Position numbers and translations under genes: made by a program. A stretch of 64,000 bases of DNA from Microcosmobacter sp040493455 (lineage in GTDB: Bacteria > Bacteroidota > Bacteroidia > Flavobacteriales > Flavobacteriaceae), in contig NZ_JANFDA010000010.1 in assembly GCF_040493455.1 (NCBI RefSeq), forward strand, positions 1 to 64,000, written 5' to 3'. Each line of letters begins with the position of its first letter. Position 1 is the first letter of the stretch. Under the pieces are notes generated by a model, which saw only the letters and a list, made by a program, of their open reading frames with translations, made no database searches and was not told the DNA's origin. This document shows positions 8,296 to 15,547 of this stretch, piece after piece.

Positions 8296-9252
8296 ATGAG
8301 TGAAGAACAAATAAAACACCTGGAAGTAGAATTCGAAGCACGTATAGAACGTGATGAGAAAATTGAGCCAAAAGACTGGATGCCTGAGAAATATCGCAAA
8401 ACGCATATTAGGCAAATTTCGCAGCATGCACATTCAGAAATCGTAGGAATGTTACCGGAAGGAAACTGGATCACCAGAGCACCATCTCTGCGTCGTAAAG
8501 TTGCACTATTGGCAAAAGTTCAGGACGAAGCAGGTCACGGACTTTACTTGTATAGTGCTTGCGAAACTTTAGGAATTTCTAGAGACGAGTTGTACGATCA
8601 ATTGCATTCAGGCAAAGCAAAATATTCAAGTATTTTCAATTACCCAACATTAACTTGGGCAGATATAGGAGCTATTGGTTGGTTAGTAGATGGCGCTGCT
8701 ATTATCAATCAAGTGCCATTATGTAATACCTCTTTCGGGCCTTATGCCAGAGCTATGGTCAGAGTATGTAAAGAAGAGAGTTTCCATCAAAGACAAGGAT
8801 ATGAGATCATGCTCAAATTGTGCAACGGAACACCAGAGCAAAAAGAAATGGCTCAAGACGCGTTAAACCGTTGGTGGTGGCCATCATTAATGATGCTTGG
8901 TCCAACAGACGATGTGTCTGTACATACTGCGCAATCCATGAAATGGAAGCTAAAACGTAAAACCAACGACGAATTACGTCAACAGTTTATAGACCAAACA
9001 GTACCTCAGGCAGACATCTTAGGAATTACAGTTCCAGATCCAGATTTAAAGTGGAATGAAGAAACTGGGCATTACGATTTTGGCGAAATCGATTGGGATG
9101 AGTTTTGGCAAGTAGTCAAAGGTCATGGACCATGCAATACATCACGCATGAATGCTAGAGTAGGAGCTTGGGAACGCGGAACTTGGGTGAGGGATGCAGC
9201 AATGGCGCATGCCGAAAAGAAACAAAAAAGAAAACTTAATAAAGCGGTTTAA
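8296..9252 (+). CDS. paaA: Phenylacetyl-CoA epoxidase catalytic subunit PaaA
   Basis: 318 aa. Di-iron oxygenase subunit that epoxidises the ring of phenylacetyl-CoA. Ferritin-like four-helix fold with the metal-site sequences KVQDEAGHGLYLYSACE and CKEESFHQRQGYE; the residues contacting CoA near LNRWWWPSLMMLGP are also typical. The length matches E. coli PaaA. The next gene, paaB, starts one base after its stop codon, so the two are tightly linked. Confidence 0.97.
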   Translation: MSEEQIKHLEVEFEARIERDEKIEPKDWMPEKYRKTHIRQISQHAHSEIVGMLPEGNWITRAPSLRRKVALLAKVQDEAGHGLYLYSACETLGISRDELYDQLHSGKAKYSSIFNYPTLTWADIGAIGWLVDGAAIINQVPLCNTSFGPYARAMVRVCKEESFHQRQGYEIMLKLCNGTPEQKEMAQDALNRWWWPSLMMLGPTDDVSVHTAQSMKWKLKRKTNDELRQQFIDQTVPQADILGITVPDPDLKWNEETGHYDFGEIDWDEFWQVVKGHGPCNTSRMNARVGAWERGTWVRDAAMAHAEKKQKRKLNKAV

Positions 9253-9253
9253 A

Positions 9254-9538
9254 ATGAATAAAAAATGGCCTCTTTGGGAAATATTCGTAAGAAGTAAAAA
9301 CGGATTAGAACATCGTCACTTCGGAAGCCTTCATGCGGCAGATGCTGAAATGGCTTTAGAGAATGCTCGCGATGTATATACGAGAAGAAATGAAGGTGTC
9401 AGTATTTGGGTAGTAGAATCCAAGCATATAACAGCATCAAATCCAGAAAATAATGGGGAGTTGTTTGAGCCTGCTCAGGACAAAATATACCGTCACCCAA
9501 CATTTTATGATTTACCAGACGAAGTAAAACATATGTAA
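9254..9538 (+). CDS. paaB: Phenylacetyl-CoA epoxidase subunit PaaB
   Basis: 94 aa. Small structural subunit of the epoxidase complex, thought to bridge PaaAC heterodimers. Recognised by WPLWEIFVRSKNGLEHRHFGSLHAADAEMAL and the closing HPTFYDLPDEVKHM. The ATG at 9254 is chosen because the conserved sequence begins directly after it; the open frame further upstream lies inside paaA and has no family similarity. Between its stop and paaC lies a short palindromic repeat (9551-9581). Confidence 0.96.
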   Translation: MNKKWPLWEIFVRSKNGLEHRHFGSLHAADAEMALENARDVYTRRNEGVSIWVVESKHITASNPENNGELFEPAQDKIYRHPTFYDLPDEVKHM

Positions 9539-9550
9539 CGAACCATTCAT

Positions 9551-9581
9551 TTGTCATCCTGAACTTGTTTCAGGATCTCAT
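9551..9581. repeat. Short palindromic repeat, type ATCCTGAA...TTCAGGAT
   Basis: Begins TTGTCATCC; arms ATCCTGAA and TTCAGGAT surround CTTGT, followed by CTCAT. Other near-identical copies lie at 10906-10935 and 21131-21163. REP-like element between paaB and paaC. Confidence 0.85.
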
Positions 9582-9599
9582 TAATGTGAGTTTAATATT

Positions 9600-10352
9600 A
9601 TGAACGAAAATTTATATAAATACATATTAGGTATAGCAGATAATTGTCTCGTTTTGGGGCAACGGTTAGGAGAGCTATGCGGACATGGACCAAGTTTGGA
9701 AACAGACATTGCCTGCACTAATATCTCTTTAGATTTATTTGGGCAAGTCAGGAGCTATTATCAATATGCCGCTCAAGTTGCAGATGATGGTAGATCAGAA
9801 GATGATATTGCTATGCTTCGTAGAGAGCGAGAATATGTAAATGTGTTATTGGTAGAACAACCAAATACTGATTTTGCATATACCATAACTAGGCAGTATT
9901 TATTTGATGCCTATCACTTGTTATTTCTTAATGAACTACAACACAGTAACGATGAAACCCTATCGGCAATAGCAAAGAAAGCTATTAAAGAAGTTAGCTA
10001 TCATGAGCGTTTTTCATCAGACTGGTTAAAGCGATTAGGAGACGGAACAGAAGAAAGTCATAGAAGAGCGCAAGATGCTCTAAATACCTTGTGGGCATAT
10101 ACAGATGAGTTGTTTCATCAAACAGAAGCAGATCAGGCTATGATTGAAGAAGGCATTGGTGTTGACACAATGAAGCTTAAAGAGATTTATAACAATCAAG
10201 TTTCAGAATTATTAAAAGAGGCAACTCTGGAAATTCCAGAATCCAAATGGTTCCAAAAAGGAGGCAAAGAAGGAATACATACAGAACATTTAGGGTATTT
10301 GCTCGCTGATTTACAGTACATGCAACGAACCTATCCAAATATGGAATGGTAA
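9600..10352 (+). CDS. paaC: Phenylacetyl-CoA epoxidase structural subunit PaaC
   Basis: 250 aa. Ferritin-like partner of PaaA that holds it in the active complex. Recognised from DNCLVLGQRLGELCGHGPSLETDIA, NISLDLFGQVRSYYQYAAQ and NELQHSNDE. Length matches E. coli PaaC. It is separated from paaB by a short palindromic repeat and from paaD by another hairpin (10361-10387), yet all are in the same direction and likely one transcript. Confidence 0.96.
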   Translation: MNENLYKYILGIADNCLVLGQRLGELCGHGPSLETDIACTNISLDLFGQVRSYYQYAAQVADDGRSEDDIAMLRREREYVNVLLVEQPNTDFAYTITRQYLFDAYHLLFLNELQHSNDETLSAIAKKAIKEVSYHERFSSDWLKRLGDGTEESHRRAQDALNTLWAYTDELFHQTEADQAMIEEGIGVDTMKLKEIYNNQVSELLKEATLEIPESKWFQKGGKEGIHTEHLGYLLADLQYMQRTYPNMEW

Positions 10353-10360
10353 ATAGTTGT

Positions 10361-10387
10361 TGGTCACTGAGGCTCTCGAAGTGACCA
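10361..10387. repeat. Short palindromic repeat, type GGTCACT...AGTGACC
   Basis: TGGTCACT and AGTGACCA are exact inverted arms around a loop with GAGGCTCTCGA. It lies in the paaC-paaD gap and is related in sequence to the element at 24749-24775 (TTCACTTCGAC...CTCAGTGAA). Confidence 0.6.
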
Positions 10388-10390
10388 TGA

Positions 10391-10897
10391 ATGAAAATGG
10401 TAATAGAACTGGCACATATAGATGAAGAATTGATTCCAATATTAGAGAAAGTCTCAGATCCCGAAATTCCTGTGCTTTCAATATTGGAAATGGGAGTAGT
10501 ACGTTCTGCTAAAGTTTCGGGAAAAGAAGTGCAAGTCAAAATAACACCTACTTATAGTGGTTGCCCTGCAATGGATGTTATTGGAGACGATATTAAAACA
10601 GCTTTGAATAAAGCAGGGTATAGCACAAAAGTCCAGTTGGTGTTATCACCAGCTTGGACCACAGATTGGATAACTGAAAAAGGGAGAAAAGCATTAGAGG
10701 ACTATGGAATAGCACCACCTCTAGAGCCAGATGCTGATAAAGAAGCCTTATTAGGCAATAAAAGAATAGTAAAATGTACCAATTGTGGTTCAACACAAAC
10801 CCAATTGGTAAGTCAGTTTGGTTCTACAGCATGCAAAGCATTATTTAAATGCGAAGATTGCCAGGAACCATTCGATTATTTCAAATGTTTGAAATAG
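10391..10897 (+). CDS. paaD: Phenylacetyl-CoA epoxidase maturation protein PaaD
   Basis: 168 aa. Belongs to the DUF59/MIP18 family with an extra zinc-binding tail; proposed to help assemble the iron or iron-sulfur centres of the epoxidase. The DUF59 core has VSDPEIPVLSILEMGVV and PTYSGCPAMDVI. The C-terminus has a four-cysteine knuckle, CTNCG then CEDC. ATG at 10391 and 10397 are both possible; the difference is two residues. It follows paaC in the standard order. Confidence 0.95.
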   Translation: MKMVIELAHIDEELIPILEKVSDPEIPVLSILEMGVVRSAKVSGKEVQVKITPTYSGCPAMDVIGDDIKTALNKAGYSTKVQLVLSPAWTTDWITEKGRKALEDYGIAPPLEPDADKEALLGNKRIVKCTNCGSTQTQLVSQFGSTACKALFKCEDCQEPFDYFKCLK

Positions 10898-10905
10898 ATA
10901 ATTTG

Positions 10906-10935
10906 TTGTCATCCTGAACTTGATTCAGGATCTCA
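10906..10935. repeat. Short palindromic repeat, type ATCCTGAA...TTCAGGAT
   Basis: Same family as 9551-9581: TGTCATCCTGAA, CTTGA, TTCAGGATCTCAT. It lies between paaD and paaG. Confidence 0.85.
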
Positions 10936-10959
10936 TCAAGACAGAAAAAAAACAAAGGT

Positions 10960-11745
10960 ATGAGCAACAATTCAATTGAATTAAAGATTGAAAACAATAT
11001 AGCGTACATAACGCTGAACAGACCAGAAGTATTTAATAGTTTTAATCGTGAAATGGCTTTAAGACTAATAGATACAATTGAAAGTTGTAAAACTAATGAA
11101 GACGTTAGAGCAATTGTTCTAACAGGAAACGGAAAAGCGTTTTGTGCAGGTCAGGATTTAAAAGAAGTAACATCACCAGAATTAAATCCGGGATTCAAAA
11201 AGATTTTAGAAGAACACTACAATCCAATCATCAAGCAAATCAGGACTATTGAAAAACCTGTGATTGCAGCTGTCAATGGAGTTGCTGCAGGAGCGGGAGC
11301 TAATATAGCCTTGGCTTGCGATGTTATTGTAGCTAATGAACATGCAAGTTTCATACAAGCATTTAGTAAAATAGGATTGATTCCAGATAGCGCCGGAACC
11401 TTCTTTTTACCACGATTGATAGGTTTTCAAAAAGCATCGGCTTTAGCCATGCTAGGAGATAAGGTTTCAGCAGAAGAGGCCGAACGCTTGGGTATGATTT
11501 ACAAGTATGTTTCAGCAGACGAGTTTGATGACACCATTCAAAAGTTAGCAACTAAGTTATCCAAGATGCCCACAAAAGCATTAGGGTTGATCAAGAAAAC
11601 ATTTAACGAATCCATGACTAATGATCTAGATGCACAATTGGCTCTAGAATCAAAATATCAAATAGAATGTGCAAACTCTGAAGACTATACAGAAGGCGTT
11701 AGTGCATTTGTAGAAAAACGTCAACCAAATTTTAAAGGACGATAA
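10960..11745 (+). CDS. paaG: Ring 1,2-epoxyphenylacetyl-CoA isomerase PaaG
   Basis: 261 aa crotonase-fold enzyme. Converts the ring epoxide to oxepin-CoA and also isomerises a double bond later in the pathway. The CoA/oxyanion sequences GKAFCAGQDL and NGVAAGAGANIALACDVIVA are present. The two usual hydratase glutamates are absent (N in GANIAL, F in QAFSKIG) while IPDSAG keeps the aspartate typical of PaaG isomerases. The C-terminus EDYTEGVSAFVEKRQPNFKGR matches E. coli PaaG closely. Its TAA overlaps the paaH ATG (TAATG). Confidence 0.93.
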   Translation: MSNNSIELKIENNIAYITLNRPEVFNSFNREMALRLIDTIESCKTNEDVRAIVLTGNGKAFCAGQDLKEVTSPELNPGFKKILEEHYNPIIKQIRTIEKPVIAAVNGVAAGAGANIALACDVIVANEHASFIQAFSKIGLIPDSAGTFFLPRLIGFQKASALAMLGDKVSAEEAERLGMIYKYVSADEFDDTIQKLATKLSKMPTKALGLIKKTFNESMTNDLDAQLALESKYQIECANSEDYTEGVSAFVEKRQPNFKGR

Positions 11746-12914
11746 TGAACGTAGGAATTATAGGTTCAGGAACCATGGGAAGCGGAATAGCACAAGTAGC
11801 TGCTACTGCTGGTTGTAAGGTTAAGTTATACGACACCAATCAAGCCGCTTTAGATAAAGCCAAAGCAGGTCTCGAAAAGATTTTGTTGAGATTGATTGAA
11901 AAAGGCAGAATAGATGAGGCTGAAAAATCTAGAATACAAGGCAATATTAGCTATGTTGGAAATTTAAAAGATTTATCAGATTCAAACTTAATCATAGAAG
12001 CCATTATTGAGAATCTTGACATCAAACAAAAAGTATTTTCAGAGCTAGAAACCTACGTTTCTGAAGATTGTATCATTGCCTCAAATACGTCAAGCTTATC
12101 TATAGCATCAATTGCTTCATCGTTAGAAAAACCTGAACGATGCATTGGGATTCACTTCTTTAACCCAGCACCATTAATGAAGTTAGTTGAGGTTATTCCA
12201 GCAGTGCAAACGTCGCAAGAAGTTTTAGATAAGTCAGTTGCAACAATTTCAGATTGGAAAAAAGTTGTAGCAGTAGCCAAAGACACACCTGGTTTTATTG
12301 TGAATCGTGTGGCTAGACCTTTCTATGGAGAGTCACTTAGGATTTATGAAGAAGGATTAGCTGATTTTGCTACTATAGACAATGCTATGAAAACTGTGGG
12401 AGGCTTTCGAATGGGACCTTTTGAGTTGATGGATTTCATTGGTAACGATGTGAATTATACTGTCACTGAAACAGTATTTGAAGCGTTTTATTACGATCCA
12501 AGATATAGACCATCATTTACCCAAAAACGTTTATCAGAAGCTGGTTATTTAGGTAGAAAATCTGGAAAAGGTTATTACGACTATGACGAAAATGGAAAAA
12601 AAATAGAACCGTCTGTCATGTCGAGCGCAGTCGAGACATCTCTTTCTCAATATATTTTCGATAGAGTATTGGTAATGCTCATCAACGAAGCAGCAGATGC
12701 TTTATTCATGAACATTGCTTCAGCAGAAGATATTGATAATGCCATGACCAAAGGGGTTAATTACCCTAAAGGTTTATTAGCTTGGGCAGACGAGAAAGGA
12801 ATCGATTGGTGTGTGAATAAATTAGACGAGTTATATGACGAATATCATGAAGACAGATACCGTTGTAGCCCATTGCTAAGAAAAATGAATAGAGAGAACA
12901 CAAAGTTCTTTTAA
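11745..12914 (+). CDS. paaH: 3-hydroxyacyl-CoA dehydrogenase PaaH
   Basis: 389 aa. Oxidises 3-hydroxyadipyl-CoA to 3-oxoadipyl-CoA with NAD+. The Rossmann domain has GSGTMGSGIA (7-16); catalytic residues lie in NTSSLSIASIA and GIHFFNPAPLMKLVEVI; the helical C-terminal domain follows with GFIVNRVARPFYGESLRIYEEG. It is shorter than the ~475-aa E. coli enzyme. Residues ~290-299 (SVMSSAVETS) are encoded by a short palindromic repeat at 12614-12642, inserted in frame in the linker between the two C-terminal domains. Confidence 0.94.
   Translation: MNVGIIGSGTMGSGIAQVAATAGCKVKLYDTNQAALDKAKAGLEKILLRLIEKGRIDEAEKSRIQGNISYVGNLKDLSDSNLIIEAIIENLDIKQKVFSELETYVSEDCIIASNTSSLSIASIASSLEKPERCIGIHFFNPAPLMKLVEVIPAVQTSQEVLDKSVATISDWKKVVAVAKDTPGFIVNRVARPFYGESLRIYEEGLADFATIDNAMKTVGGFRMGPFELMDFIGNDVNYTVTETVFEAFYYDPRYRPSFTQKRLSEAGYLGRKSGKGYYDYDENGKKIEPSVMSSAVETSLSQYIFDRVLVMLINEAADALFMNIASAEDIDNAMTKGVNYPKGLLAWADEKGIDWCVNKLDELYDEYHEDRYRCSPLLRKMNRENTKFF
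12614..12642. repeat. Short palindromic repeat inside paaH
   Basis: TGTCATGTCGAGCGCAG then TCGAGACATCTC: same core (CGAGCGCAGTCGAG) as intergenic copies at 18093, 19739 and 22251. It is in frame and adds about ten residues to PaaH without a stop. Confidence 0.85.
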
Positions 12915-12920
12915 ATACAG

Positions 12921-13097
12921 TCAATGCAAAGCATTGAAAAATCGTTGAAATGTAGAATATAAAAATCAAATCGTTAAGAATTTCCGAAACCTTGGAGGAA
13001 ATTTAGATTTTATTTTTGGTTTTCAGCTTAACTGAAAAATTCCTTATTTCAACTTGACTTTTTTGATTCGTTTTTGTGTCAAGACAAAAATGAATAA
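12921..13097. repeat. ~175-bp structured dispersed repeat, copy 1
   Basis: First of three copies (others at 18929 and 22367). Inverted segments: TCAATGC/GCATTGA (12921-12937), GTTGAAAT (12944-12951) with ATTTCAAC (13046-13053), AATTTCC/GGAAATT, TTTTCAG/CTGAAAA, and a 12-bp 3' stem ATTCGTTTTTGT (13066-13077)/ACAAAAATGAAT (13084-13095) whose loop GTCAAG can pair with upstream CTTGAC (13053-13058). It fills most of the 219-bp gap between paaH and paaI. No open frame is evident. Possible structured RNA. Confidence 0.85.
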
Positions 13098-13133
13098 GAA
13101 TATAGAGATATTCATATTGAGGAAAATTAAACT

Positions 13134-13541
13134 ATGAAAGGAGCAGATATTCCATACAAAATGTTAAGTCAAGATGCCTTTAGCCAATGGTTAGGTGTTG
13201 AGATATTGGAATGTGAAGTAGGTAGAGTCAAAGTCGCAATGACAGTTCGAAGAGAGATGCTCAATAGCATGAATTATGCACATGGTGGTATTAGCTATTC
13301 ATTGGCAGATACAGCTTTTGGGTTCACAGCTAATACACATGGTAAATACGCAGTATCTATAGAAACAAGTATCAATCATATCGAGGCTTTAGAAGAAGGG
13401 GATTATTTAGTTGCTGAATGTGTGATTGAAAAAGTAAATAATAAGCTAGGATTTAATGTTGTTGAAGTAAAACGAGGAGAAGAATTAGTAGCCCTATTTA
13501 AAGGTGTTGTTTATAGAACACAAAAAGATTGGGAAGGGTAA
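13134..13541 (+). CDS. paaI: Hydroxyphenylacetyl-CoA thioesterase PaaI
   Basis: 135 aa hotdog-fold thioesterase. Thought to hydrolyse dead-end CoA esters such as ring-hydroxylated phenylacetyl-CoA, freeing CoA. Recognised from MLNSMNYAHGGISYSLADTAFGFTANTHG, which includes the HGG motif and the catalytic aspartate of the PaaI family. The length is normal. It is preceded by repeat copy 1 and followed by two short palindromic elements before the thiolase gene. Confidence 0.92.
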   Translation: MKGADIPYKMLSQDAFSQWLGVEILECEVGRVKVAMTVRREMLNSMNYAHGGISYSLADTAFGFTANTHGKYAVSIETSINHIEALEEGDYLVAECVIEKVNNKLGFNVVEVKRGEELVALFKGVVYRTQKDWEG

Positions 13542-13546
13542 ATCAT

Positions 13547-13615
13547 TTGTCATTCCGCACTTGATGCGGAATCCATAAAAGGAAAAATTAAAAAGATACC
13601 CACTTTCGTGGGCAT
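13547..13615. repeat. Pair of short palindromic repeats between paaI and the thiolase gene
   Basis: First unit TTGTCATTCCGCA, CTTGA, TGCGGAATCCATAAAA (13547-13580); second unit GATACCCAC, TTTC, GTGGGCAT (13595-13615). The same two-unit arrangement is repeated at 14862-14935, before the SDR gene. Confidence 0.8.
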
Positions 13616-13620
13616 TTATT

Positions 13621-14829
13621 ATGAAAGAAGCATATATCATTGACGGCGTAAGAACGCCAATAGGAAATTACAAAGGGACATTATCAGCCGTGAGAACAGA
13701 TGATTTAGGAGCTTTGGTGATCAAGGAGCTAGTTGAACGTAATACCGACATCCCAAAAGAAGCCTATGATGATGTTATCATGGGTTGCGCTAATCAAGCA
13801 GGAGAAGACAACCGCAATGTCGCAAGAATGTCCTTATTATTGGCAGGGTTGCCATTTACAGTTCCAGGTGAGACAGTAAACAGACTTTGTAGCTCTGGAC
13901 TATCAGCAATTATACAAGCGAATAGAGCTATAAAAGCAGGTGATGGTGATCTATTTATATCAGGAGGTGTGGAGAATATGACACGTGGACCTTATGTTAT
14001 TGCCAAGCCATCAAGTGCATTTGGAAACGATTCTAAGATGTATGATTCTAGTTTTGGATGGCGTTTTGTGAATAAGAAAATGCATGAGATGTATGGCACG
14101 GATGGTATGGGAAATACCGCAGAAAATTTAGTTGAACTATACAATATTTCAAGAGAAGACCAAGATGCTTTTGCGTATTGGAGTCAGATGAAGGCTGCAA
14201 AAGCACAAGAAAACGGTCGCTTAGACAAGGAGATTGTGTCAGTTGAAATACCGCAACGAAAAAAAGATCCAATCATTTTTTCTAAAGACGAGTTTGTAAA
14301 GCCAAACACCTCAAAAGAAGTATTGGCTAAACTAAGACCAGCTTTCAAGAAAGAAGGCGGAAGTGTAACAGCAGGGAATTCATCAGGATTGAATGATGGT
14401 GCAGCAGCGACGATTATAGCATCAGAAGATGCAGTAAAACAATATAACCTGAAACCTCTGGCGCGAATTGTAAGCTCAGCAGTAGTAGGTGTAGAGCCTA
14501 GAATCATGGGGATAGGACCTGTGCAAGCTTCCAATAAAGCATTAGAAAAGGCAGGACTCACGATGGACGATATGGATATTATAGAGCTTAATGAAGCCTT
14601 TGCAGCACAAGCCTTAGCTTGTACAAGAGCTTGGGGATTAGCAGATGATGACCCAAGATTGAACCCAAATGGAGGTTCTATAGCAATAGGTCATCCACTA
14701 GGTGTAACAGGAGCAAGAATTGCCTATTCAGCAGCTTTAGAATTACATGAACAGCAAAAGCGCTACGCCTTAATAACAATGTGTGTAGGCGTTGGACAAG
14801 GCTATGCAGCAATAATAGAGCGAGTATAA
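13621..14829 (+). CDS. paaJ: 3-oxoadipyl-CoA / 3-oxo-5,6-dehydrosuberyl-CoA thiolase
   Basis: 402 aa. Performs the two thiolytic steps of the pathway, giving acetyl-CoA and succinyl-CoA. Active-site C90 lies in VNRLCSSGLSAI; the second catalytic set is NEAFAAQ, GGSIAIGHPLGVTGAR and MCVGVGQG. GETVNRLCSSGL and GGVENMTRGPYV fit the PcaF/PaaJ subgroup rather than general FadA. It stands in the paa cluster in the same direction. The symbol follows E. coli naming; other genera call it paaE or pcaF. Confidence 0.92.
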   Translation: MKEAYIIDGVRTPIGNYKGTLSAVRTDDLGALVIKELVERNTDIPKEAYDDVIMGCANQAGEDNRNVARMSLLLAGLPFTVPGETVNRLCSSGLSAIIQANRAIKAGDGDLFISGGVENMTRGPYVIAKPSSAFGNDSKMYDSSFGWRFVNKKMHEMYGTDGMGNTAENLVELYNISREDQDAFAYWSQMKAAKAQENGRLDKEIVSVEIPQRKKDPIIFSKDEFVKPNTSKEVLAKLRPAFKKEGGSVTAGNSSGLNDGAAATIIASEDAVKQYNLKPLARIVSSAVVGVEPRIMGIGPVQASNKALEKAGLTMDDMDIIELNEAFAAQALACTRAWGLADDDPRLNPNGGSIAIGHPLGVTGARIAYSAALELHEQQKRYALITMCVGVGQGYAAIIERV

Positions 14830-14935
14830 TTCCTGTGTAAGCAGGAGTCTCATACAAACTATTTGTCATTCCGCACTTGATGCGGAATCCATAAAAAAGT
14901 AAATAATTGATAAGATACCTGCTTTCGCAGGCATG
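14830..14935. repeat. Three short palindromic repeats between the thiolase and SDR genes
   Basis: TTCCTG-TGTAAG-CAGGAGTCTCAT (14830-14853); TTTGTCATTCCGCA, CTTGA, TGCGGAATCC (14862-14896); GATACCTGC, TTTC, GCAGGCATG (14913-14935). They occupy nearly the whole gap; the last supplies an ATG at 14933 that is probably not the true start of the next gene. Confidence 0.8.
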
Positions 14936-14938
14936 TGT

Positions 14939-15538
14939 ATGAAAATACTAATCATAGGAGGTAACGGAACCATTGGCAAAAAGGTAAGTCAGAGATTGGC
15001 TGAAAAACATGATGTACTAATCGCAGGACGAAATTCTGGTGATGTTACAGTAGATTTTTCAGATTCGAACTCAATTAAAGCAATGTTCGAAAAAACAGGA
15101 AAGATTGATGCCATTGTTTGTATAGCAGGAGACGCCAAATGGGATAAGTTCGATAACCTTTCCGAAGATGACTTTTACATAGGCATTAAGAGTAAGCTAA
15201 TGGGGCAAGTCAATACTGTGAGAATTGGTAAGGAGTTTTTAAATAAAGGAGGCTCAATAACCTTATCAACAGGAATTTTGGCTGATGACCCAGTAGATAT
15301 GACGACAAGTGCAGCGATGGTTAACGGTGCCGTTCACAGTTTTGTGAAAGCTGTGGTTTTAGAATTAGACAATATTAGAGTCAATGCAGTTTGTTCGGAT
15401 TTGGTTGAAGACTCTTACGAAAAATATAAAGATTATTTCCCTGGAAACACACCAGTACCAATGCATAAAATTGTAGATGGTTATGTGAAATGTGTTGAAG
15501 GGAAAATCAATGGTAGAATATTAAGAATAATGGCATAA
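14939..15538 (+). CDS. Short-chain dehydrogenase-like protein lacking catalytic residues
   Basis: 199 aa. The N-terminal nucleotide-binding motif GGNGTIGKKV and later DAIVCIAGDAKWDKF show a Rossmann SDR fold. The usual YxxxK active site is missing: the aligned segment is SAAMVNGAVHSFVKA, with A for Y and N for K. This resembles the atypical Lin1944-like SDR group, whose function is unknown. Start 14939 is preferred to the ATG at 14933, which belongs to the upstream repeat. It lies 9 bp before paaZ, so a role with this pathway is possible but unproved. Confidence 0.8.
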   Translation: MKILIIGGNGTIGKKVSQRLAEKHDVLIAGRNSGDVTVDFSDSNSIKAMFEKTGKIDAIVCIAGDAKWDKFDNLSEDDFYIGIKSKLMGQVNTVRIGKEFLNKGGSITLSTGILADDPVDMTTSAAMVNGAVHSFVKAVVLELDNIRVNAVCSDLVEDSYEKYKDYFPGNTPVPMHKIVDGYVKCVEGKINGRILRIMA

Positions 15539-15547
15539 GAAGTTATT

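Noticed and set aside
8019..8474. Long open frame opposite paaE and paaA
   Set aside because: It is antisense to two conserved enzymes and its translation is low-complexity leucine/serine-rich.
14933..14938. ATG as start of the SDR gene
   Set aside because: It belongs to a short palindromic repeat; the ATG at 14939 gives the normal nucleotide-binding start.
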